This document shows, piece after piece, positions 5,903-10,031 of a stretch of 10,031 bases of DNA. A program made the position numbers and the translations under genes. Origin of the DNA: Deferribacteres bacterium (lineage in GTDB: Bacteria > Nitrospirota > Thermodesulfovibrionia > UBA6902); assembly GCA_013152795.1 (NCBI GenBank), contig JAADFS010000071.1:1-10031 (forward strand). Direction: 5' to 3'. The notes beneath the pieces were generated by a model that was given only the letters and a program-made list of their open reading frames with translations, made no database searches and was not told where the DNA came from. Position 1 is the stretch's first letter; every line of letters starts with the position of its first letter.

Positions 5903-7243
5903 TTATTCGCGGTTTTCACTGATAATCTGTTTCAACAGGGTCCCTGTTGCCTTCCTTAATCTTAAAATCGATAACTGATAATCATATCCGGCATTGGCGA
6001 GCTGTCTTTCAGCGGTAATAAGCAGCGTATTGGCATCCATGACGGCAACGCTGTCTGCAAGGCCGTAAAGGAACTGTTTTGAGACAGCGTTATAGTTGTC
6101 CCGTGCATAGGCTGCCTCTGCCTTCAGGCGTGAGATAACGGCCGATTCCGCCAGCAGGTTGAGATATGAATTCTCAACCTCCACGCTGATGGACTGCTTC
6201 AGGTCCGACAGGCTGTGCTCCGCCTGTCTCAGGCGCGCCTTTGCCTCAGCGACTTCCGCCACCCTGAGCCCCCCTTCAAAAAACGGGAACTCCAGCTTCA
6301 GTGCCCCGTAAATTCTCTCTTTCAGTTCCAGAGACGTGGAAGGCTCATTTTCCTGTCTGTAATATACTCCCTCTATGGAAAGCCTGGGCCAGTATGCCCC
6401 CCGGGCGTATCTGACCCTGTCTTCGGCGATTTGCCTCTGGATGCGCAGTCCCTTTATTTCTGGTCTCTCCGAGAGCGCCCTCTCTTTGAGGCAATCCAGT
6501 ACCGCCATCCGGCAATCCCCGATTAACAGCTTCAGCTCCTCTTCATGGACAGTGGTGGTACCGTCTGAATCCGGTTCCCGGAGATCATACTCCCCGCTTA
6601 TACCGGCTGTTCTTGCAAGAACGCTCTTTGCAAGCCTGAGATTGTTTTCAGCCCTGATCAGCTCTGACTGCGCCCCTGCGAGTTGCGCCTCTGCGCGCAA
6701 GAGCGCCGTCTTTGTGGCCTTGCCGACCTCAAGCCTTGTCCTGGCGGCATCCCTGTGTTTTGTCAGTCTCTGTACATTTGCACGCGCTATCTCGAGCGCC
6801 TTTTTCGACTTGAGCACATTGTAATATGAAGAGGCAACGCTGAAGAGATATTCCTCTTTTGCAGCGTTGAGCTCAAGCAGGCTCTGCTTTATTCCCTGCT
6901 TGGCGATCCTGAGGGCTGTAAGCTCCCTGCCGCTCAGTGAGAAAGACTGGTCCAGCCTCAAGCCCCATTCATTGGTATACTCCGGCTGCATGAGGGATGC
7001 ATTCACGCTTTTCTCTTCAGAGTACCTGGTATGGTATCCAAAGGCGGAAAATCTCGGGATCAGTGTGGACAAAGCCCTGTCTTTCTCCTTCTCCGCAATA
7101 TAGACATTCTCTTCCGATATCTTTATTGTCTCGCTCTTTTTCAGGGCAAGCCTGTACAGGTCATCAAGCGAAAGCTCCTGCGCATGCAGACTGCACGGAA
7201 TCAAAAAAGACAAAAAGAATATAAACAGCAGGACTTTTTTCAT
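5903..7243 (-). CDS. TolC-like outer-membrane efflux/export channel protein
   Basis: The 446-residue product has a signal peptide (1-21, M-K-K-V-L-L...L-H-A before Q-E). The body is the long, Ala/Leu/Glu-rich helical pattern of the outer-membrane efflux protein family, in two structural repeats: about 25-215 and about 255-440. Recognisable marks are L-S-L-D-D-L-Y-R-L-A-L (24-34) after the signal, L-I-P-R-F-S-A (61-67), S-E-R-P-E-I (258-263) opening the second repeat, Y-W-P-R-L-S (284-289) and F-P-F-F-E-G-G (319-325). The family forms trimeric channels that connect inner-membrane pumps to the outside. The start at 7243 is chosen over an upstream in-frame start at 7345 because the signal peptide begins there and AGGAAAGGA lies before it. 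No pump or adaptor gene adjoins it in the window, so its transport partner is unknown. Two cysteines lie close together in the linker between repeats (243 and 251). Confidence 0.93.
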   Translation of the reverse strand: MKKVLLFIFFLSFLIPCSLHAQELSLDDLYRLALKKSETIKISEENVYIAEKEKDRALSTLIPRFSAFGYHTRYSEEKSVNASLMQPEYTNEWGLRLDQSFSLSGRELTALRIAKQGIKQSLLELNAAKEEYLFSVASSYYNVLKSKKALEIARANVQRLTKHRDAARTRLEVGKATKTALLRAEAQLAGAQSELIRAENNLRLAKSVLARTAGISGEYDLREPDSDGTTTVHEEELKLLIGDCRMAVLDCLKERALSERPEIKGLRIQRQIAEDRVRYARGAYWPRLSIEGVYYRQENEPSTSLELKERIYGALKLEFPFFEGGLRVAEVAEAKARLRQAEHSLSDLKQSISVEVENSYLNLLAESAVISRLKAEAAYARDNYNAVSKQFLYGLADSVAVMDANTLLITAERQLANAGYDYQLSILRLRKATGTLLKQIISENRE

Positions 7244-7270
7244 GGGTTGTCCTTTCCTGAAAAGTTCAGC

Positions 7271-7367
7271 CGTCCCCGTGTATGACTTCCCGTGGGGCGT
7301 GTCCGTTGTTCGTGAGCGTAAAAGACAAGGACCAGAAACGGACACGGAGGACGGTCTTGGTTTTTTT
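7271..7367 (-). other. Structured leader upstream of the tolC-like gene
   Basis: Nested inverted repeats occur here: CCGTCC (7271-7276) with GGACGG (7349-7354), and CGTGTCCGTT (7299-7308) with AACGGACACG (7337-7346). A run of seven T lies at 7361-7367 on the plus strand. On the minus strand this would be an extended stem in the mRNA leader about 30-110 bases before the start. I do not recognise a named riboswitch or leader. The T run faces the wrong way to terminate the minus-strand transcript. Confidence 0.4.
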
Positions 7368-7482
7368 CGTTATTTCCTGCAACAGAGACCTATTCCCAAT
7401 ATTCTATCATCGCCTCATAACCGTTGAACCCCTGAACCGTGAACGGGCATGCCTTTCCTGCCCTGTTTATACAGCATCAAGG
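7368..7482 (+). repeat. Partial copy of the long intergenic repeat, reaching the ftsY stop codon
   Basis: From 7368, CGTTATTTCCTGCAACAGAG and the following tATT.CCAATAT.CTATC repeat the interior of the long element at 4534-4574 in the same order. The right end GTTTATACAGCATCAAGG (7465-7482) is a diverged form of GTTTATGCAACATTAAGG (4610-4627). Only the right half is recognisable; the left half is absent or replaced. The last six bases overlap the end of ftsY, including its stop codon. Confidence 0.6.
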
Positions 7483-8385
7483 TTCAAACAGGGCCTGGAC
7501 AAACTCATCGGGATCGAAATCTCGAAGGTCTTCAACCGCCTCTCCCACCCCGATTAATTTCACAGGGATATCCGTCTCTTTGTTTATTGCCAGGATAATC
7601 CCTCCTTTTGCAGTGCCGTCCAGTTTTGTGAGCGCAATGCCCGTTACACCGACTGCGTCATTAAACATCTTTGCCTGGCTGATCGCGTTCTGGCCGGATA
7701 CCGCATCAAGAACAAGCAGCACCTCATGAGGGGCGGACGCTTTCTCCCTGCTGACAACACGCTTGATTTTCTTCAGCTCTTCCATGAGGTTTGACTTGGT
7801 ATGGAGTCTTCCGGCGGTATCGATTATGACAATGTCAATGTTTTTGGATTTGGCCGAGGCAACGGCATCAAATGCGACCGCAGCCGGGTCCGCGCCGCTT
7901 CTGTGCTTGACGATCTGCGCCCCTGCCCTGTCAGCCCATATCTCAAGCTGCTCGATTGCAGCAGCCCTGAATGTGTCTGCTGCGGCAAGCGTCACGGTAA
8001 AACCATGATCAGTGAAACGCCTGGCGAGCTTGCCGATTGTGGTGGTCTTGCCTACACCGTTGACCCCCACAGTCAGAATGACATACGGGTTTTCCCCCGC
8101 ACACATCACCTTGTGCCCTTCCTTGAGAATCTTCCTGACCTCTTCCTTGAATGCCTCCCTGAGATCGCGTTCATTCCGTATCTTCTCCTGTTTGACCTTG
8201 TCTCTCAGTGCCTCTGTTATCGAGTTCGCCGCCTGCGGCCCGACATCGGCCATAATCAGGAGTTCTTCAAACTCTTCAAGCAGGCTGTCATCGACCTTTC
8301 TTCCGCGCGCCAGCCTTTCGGTCTCGTCAATCAGTGATTTTCTGGTTTTGAACAGTCCTTGTTTAAGCCGGTTAACTAATCCCAC
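7477..8385 (-). CDS. ftsY: Signal recognition particle receptor FtsY
   Basis: The 302-residue SRP GTPase is the membrane-associated receptor that docks the SRP-ribosome complex for co-translational insertion. The N domain (about 1-90) precedes the G domain with all SRP-type motifs: G-V-N-G-V-G-K-T-T-T (107-116), D-T-F-R-A-A-A (137-143), D-T-A-G-R-L (189-194), T-K-L-D-G-T-A-K-G-G (253-262) and I-G-V-G-E (278-282). The end F-V-Q-A-L-F-E-P is typical. FtsY rather than Ffh is indicated by the absence of a C-terminal M domain and by the D-T-F-R form of the loop. It lacks the long acidic A domain of the E. coli protein, like many bacterial FtsY proteins. The start is GTG at 8385, preceded by AAGGAG at 5 bases. 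The upstream flank is a repeat-rich gap; downstream a partial repeat reaches its stop. Confidence 0.97.
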   Translation of the reverse strand: MGLVNRLKQGLFKTRKSLIDETERLARGRKVDDSLLEEFEELLIMADVGPQAANSITEALRDKVKQEKIRNERDLREAFKEEVRKILKEGHKVMCAGENPYVILTVGVNGVGKTTTIGKLARRFTDHGFTVTLAAADTFRAAAIEQLEIWADRAGAQIVKHRSGADPAAVAFDAVASAKSKNIDIVIIDTAGRLHTKSNLMEELKKIKRVVSREKASAPHEVLLVLDAVSGQNAISQAKMFNDAVGVTGIALTKLDGTAKGGIILAINKETDIPVKLIGVGEAVEDLRDFDPDEFVQALFEP

Positions 8386-8390
8386 TACAT

Positions 8391-8396
8391 CTCCTT
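8391..8396 (-). promoter_or_regulatory. Ribosome binding site that selects the GTG start of ftsY
   Basis: AAGGAG stands 5 bases before GTG 8385. An ATG directly after the site (8390-8388) is followed at once by TAG, so it cannot be the start. Confidence 0.75.
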
Positions 8397-8430
8397 TTAA
8401 AAATGTATTAATTCATGCAGTCTGCATAAA

Positions 8431-8495
8431 CCTTACAGTGGCATAAAATACCACCAGCGGGGCAGACTCCCCTGCTTGTTTATGCAACATTAAGG
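8431..8495 (+). repeat. Palindromic intergenic repeat, minimal 65-bp form
   Basis: It has CCTTA...TAAGG ends and an inner inverted repeat GCATAAA/TTTATGC, with 14 of 17 terminal bases pairing. A GGGGCAG-ACTC-CCCTGC core hairpin is present. Its first 32 bases match 4414-4445 at 30 positions, and its last 17 match 4611-4627 exactly. TAAA occurs directly before (8427-8430) and after (8496-8499), as a short target duplication would. It lies 46 bases upstream of the ftsY start, where the ftsY promoter would be expected. This is the clearest complete short copy in the window. Confidence 0.8.
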
Positions 8496-8553
8496 TAAAT
8501 ACAGCTCACATAACCACTAATTTATCATTTATTTCCTTTTTCAGGCAAATTCA

Positions 8554-8576
8554 CCTTACAGAGGCATTAAAATACC
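8554..8576 (+). repeat. Isolated left-end fragment of the intergenic repeat
   Basis: CCTTACAGAGGCATTAAAAT followed by ACC differs from the left end at 8431 by one substitution and one inserted T. No matching right end was found, so it is a remnant. The surrounding gap (8386-8715) holds otherwise the 65-bp copy and the palindromic terminator; bases 8500-8550 and 8580-8645 show nothing recognisable. Confidence 0.55.
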
Positions 8577-8650
8577 GGACGACGTATAAACAACAGGGAG
8601 ATTTTAACAGTTTCAGGGCAAAAAATGATATTGCCGGGCAGGAATACATA

Positions 8651-8682
8651 AAGAAAGGCAGGAGACGTCTCCTGCCTTTCTT
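8651..8682. terminator. Terminator of the atpB-atpE unit: 32-bp perfect palindrome
   Basis: AAGAAAGGCAGGAGAC is followed immediately by its exact reverse complement. The RNA hairpin on the minus strand has a GGCAGGAG/CTCCTGCC stem ending in TTTCTTTAT, 34 bases after the atpE stop. Being symmetrical, it would work equally on the other strand. Confidence 0.85.
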
Positions 8683-8715
8683 CAGTATTATTCAGCTTAT
8701 AAATAGATTACTTTC

Positions 8716-9066
8716 TTAGAAGCCAAACGGTTTTACAAAGAGAATAATTAAAGCAACCACGAGTCCGTAAATAGCACAGGACTCGGCTATTGCCAGACCG
8801 ATAATCATTGTGGTGGTTACCTTTCCGGATGTGCCGGGATTCCTTGCTATTCCCTCGCATGCCTTACTTGTTGCAACACCTATGCCGACACCGGCACCCA
8901 AGGCACCGAGTCCGATGGCGATACCGCTTGCAAGGGCAGCCAGACTGTAGTACATGAATTTTGAGCTTTCAGGTGATGAAGATGTTGCTGCTTCCGCGGC
9001 GAAAGCCACCGAGGCCATGCTCAGCATAATCAGGACGAGCACTGTCAATGCAAAAAACCTTTTCAT
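8716..9066 (-). CDS. atpE: ATP synthase Fo subunit c
   Basis: The 116-residue product includes a mature part with the c-ring hairpin. Helix 1 has the glycine ladder G-L-G-A-L-G-A-G-V-G-I-G (52-63), the loop is A-R-N-P-G (74-78), and helix 2 is M-I-I-G-L-A-I-A-E-S (87-96) with the ion-carrying carboxylate Glu95. Residues 1-23 look like a Sec-type signal peptide (M-K-R-F-F..., A-F-A before A-E-A), which explains the length beyond the usual 75-85 residues. N-terminal signals on subunit c are known in some bacteria. The site has Glu95, Ser96 and Tyr100, as in sodium-type rings, but the position of the sodium ligand Gln in helix 1 is Ile62, favouring protons. GGAGG lies 8 bases before the ATG. It is 34 bases after atpB in one transcription unit. 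Confidence 0.97.
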   Translation of the reverse strand: MKRFFALTVLVLIMLSMASVAFAAEAATSSSPESSKFMYYSLAALASGIAIGLGALGAGVGIGVATSKACEGIARNPGTSGKVTTTMIIGLAIAESCAIYGLVVALIILFVKPFGF

Positions 9067-9100
9067 GAATTTTCCCTCCTTTTTTTATTTGAAATTTATT

Positions 9101-9784
9101 TTAATGTGCCTCTTCAACTGCACCGGCAAGATAAAGCGCAGTAAGCAGGACAAAGACGAACGCCTGGATGATAGCGACAAGCACGCCGAGTCCCAGGATG
9201 GTGGTCGGCACGATCGCCGGTGCGAGTATCGCCAGTATCAGGAGAATCTTGTGCTTTGCTATCATATTGCCGAACAACCTCACAGAGAGTGTCAAGGGTC
9301 TTGCGAGATGTCCTATTACCTCAATCACGAACATCAGAATCATCAACGGCAGGGCGGGAAGCGACCGTATAGGGCCTACAAAGTGTTTTATGTAGCTGAA
9401 CTTGTGTGTCTTGATCCCGTAGTAGTGAGTGGCGAAAAACACGGGCAATGCAAGGGCGACCGTTGTGTTCAGATTATCGGTAGGGGCGGAAAAACCCGGG
9501 ATTAATCCGAGGAAGTTACAAACGAGAATATATATTCCGATTGTTGCAATAAAAGGAAAGAAGTGCCGTCCCATATGACCGATCGTGTTCTCCGAGAGGT
9601 CGACGAAAAATTCGATCAGCACCTCCACCACATTCTGTGTCCCCCGCGGGACCAGTTTCTGCGACCTTCGCGCCATGAAGGCTACAATAAGGATAAGTGC
9701 CGTTGCCACCCACGAAAATGCCACAAATGGCGGCACGCCTGCTTCTACAATTTTGTTTACCGGATAAATTATTGGGGCTTCCAT
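9101..9784 (-). CDS. atpB: ATP synthase Fo subunit a
   Basis: The 227-residue polytopic membrane protein has the length usual for subunit a. It provides the proton half-channels against the c-ring. The conserved R-P-L-T-L-S-V-R-L-F-G-N-M segment (162-174) carries the essential arginine, Arg169, equivalent to E. coli Arg210. Other family marks are F-F-P-F-I-A-T-I-G-I-Y-I-L-V-C-N-F-L-G-L-I-P-G split across 75-97 and the C-terminal A-I-I-Q-A-F-V-F-V-L-L-T (204-215). After G-N-M the sequence reads I-A-K-H-K, where A-G-H is more common. AAGGAG stands 4 bases before the ATG, a tight but usable spacing. It is the first gene of an atpB-atpE unit. No atpI, atpF, or F1 genes appear in the window. Confidence 0.97.
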   Translation of the reverse strand: MEAPIIYPVNKIVEAGVPPFVAFSWVATALILIVAFMARRSQKLVPRGTQNVVEVLIEFFVDLSENTIGHMGRHFFPFIATIGIYILVCNFLGLIPGFSAPTDNLNTTVALALPVFFATHYYGIKTHKFSYIKHFVGPIRSLPALPLMILMFVIEVIGHLARPLTLSVRLFGNMIAKHKILLILAILAPAIVPTTILGLGVLVAIIQAFVFVLLTALYLAGAVEEAH

Positions 9785-9809
9785 AAATCTCCTTTGAAAA
9801 ATAAAGTTA

Positions 9810-9839
9810 ATGATAATCCAGCATATTCTCTCATGTCAA
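9810..9839 (-). promoter_or_regulatory. Sigma70-type promoter of atpB-atpE
   Basis: On the minus strand TTGACA (9839-9834), an 18-base spacer and TATCAT (9815-9810) place the transcript start near 9803, leaving a leader of about 19 bases with the AAGGAG site. The bases upstream (9841-9870) are almost pure A/T and form an imperfect inverted repeat (CTATAA..TTATAG), as an UP element could. Confidence 0.75.
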
Positions 9840-9893
9840 CCTATAAATTTGTAAATTTAAATTTCTTATAGGATGGCGGTGATTATACGGCAT

Positions 9894-9930
9894 AAAAAAA
9901 GAAGGACAGTGGCAGCCACTATCCTTCTTT
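9894..9930 (-). terminator. Rho-independent terminator of the rRNA operon
   Basis: On the minus strand a 16-bp stem (9930-9915 with 9913-9898; one G-U pair in the RNA) is followed by seven U (9900-9894). It lies about 18 bases beyond the 3' end of the 5S gene and separates it from the atpB promoter. Confidence 0.92.
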
Positions 9931-9947
9931 CAATGGAATAAATTAAT

Positions 9948-10031
9948 CCGGCGGCTACTTACTTTCCCAGGGCCTCGCGGCCCAAGTATCATCAGCCATG
10001 GAGGGCTTAACTGCCGTGTTCGGAATGGGAA
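9948..10031 (-). rRNA. rrf: 5S ribosomal RNA, 3' part (cut by the window edge)
   Basis: On the minus strand the sequence from the right edge reads TTCCCATTCCGAACACGGCA, followed by GTTAAGCCCTCCATGGCTGA, then GGGCC-GCGA-GGCCC and GGGAAAGTAAGTAGCCGCCGG. These are the conserved loop B/C (CCGAACACGG..GTTAAGC) and the loop D-E helix (GGGCCGCGAGGCCC..GGGAAAGTA) of 5S rRNA. About 84 bases are present; the first third of the gene, and presumably 23S and 16S, lie beyond the window. The exact 3' end is estimated from the helix I strand. Confidence 0.95.

Noticed and set aside
7244..7345. N-terminal extension of the tolC-like protein by 34 residues
   Set aside because: A clear signal peptide begins at 7243 with AGGAAAGGA before it. 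The extension is made of leader inverted repeats and would block export.
2797..8576. CRISPR-like reading of the spaced repeats
   Set aside because: Spacing is kilobases, copies are in both orientations and of different lengths, and no cas genes are present.

Overview
The window reads as ordinary chromosome from a Gram-negative bacterium of roughly even base composition. Evidence for that is a TolC-type outer-membrane protein, a periplasmic rhodanese, a chemoreceptor tail, and F-type ATP synthase a and c subunits directly downstream of an rRNA operon. The gene content and protein style remind me of Nitrospirota or Deltaproteobacteria-like environmental lineages. That placement is an impression and cannot be settled from the sequence alone.

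Layout. Bases 1-682 (+) hold the 3' end of a methyl-accepting chemotaxis protein, followed 23 bases later by a secreted single-domain rhodanese. A shared hairpin at 704-740 closes this unit and also the oppositely oriented uvrB (739-2760, -). From 2929 a four-helix membrane protein with an acidic, proline-rich tail runs (+) and meets a macro-domain ADP-ribosyl hydrolase (-) at overlapping stop codons. Further along on the minus strand lie a membrane-anchored metallophosphoesterase (4649-5776), a TolC-like outer-membrane protein (5903-7243), ftsY (GTG start, 7477-8385), atpE (8716-9066) and atpB (9101-9784). The window ends inside a 5S rRNA gene (-) with a strong terminator (9894-9930). A good sigma70-type promoter for atpB-atpE lies between that terminator and atpB.

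How the genes work together. atpB and atpE form a two-gene Fo unit with its own promoter and a 32-bp perfectly palindromic terminator. No F1 genes follow, so the F1 genes and the b subunit must lie elsewhere. uvrB and ftsY are housekeeping genes. The tolC-like gene has no pump or adaptor gene beside it here. The remaining genes look like independent units.

The most notable structure is not a gene. A family of short palindromic repeats sits in the gaps between genes: near 2797-2857, 4374-4650, 7368-7482, 8431-8495 and 8554-8576. They share CCTTA-type ends, an inner GCATAAA/TTTATGC inverted repeat and a GGCAGACTCC(C/T)CTGCC hairpin core. Both a 65-bp short form and a 214-bp long form are present. 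They look like non-autonomous mobile or REP/MITE-like elements, and no transposase is encoded in the window. The two gene-free stretches over 300 bases (4302-4648 and 8386-8715) are largely these repeats plus terminators. I found no tRNA, CRISPR array, complete insertion sequence, or obvious defence or biosynthetic system.
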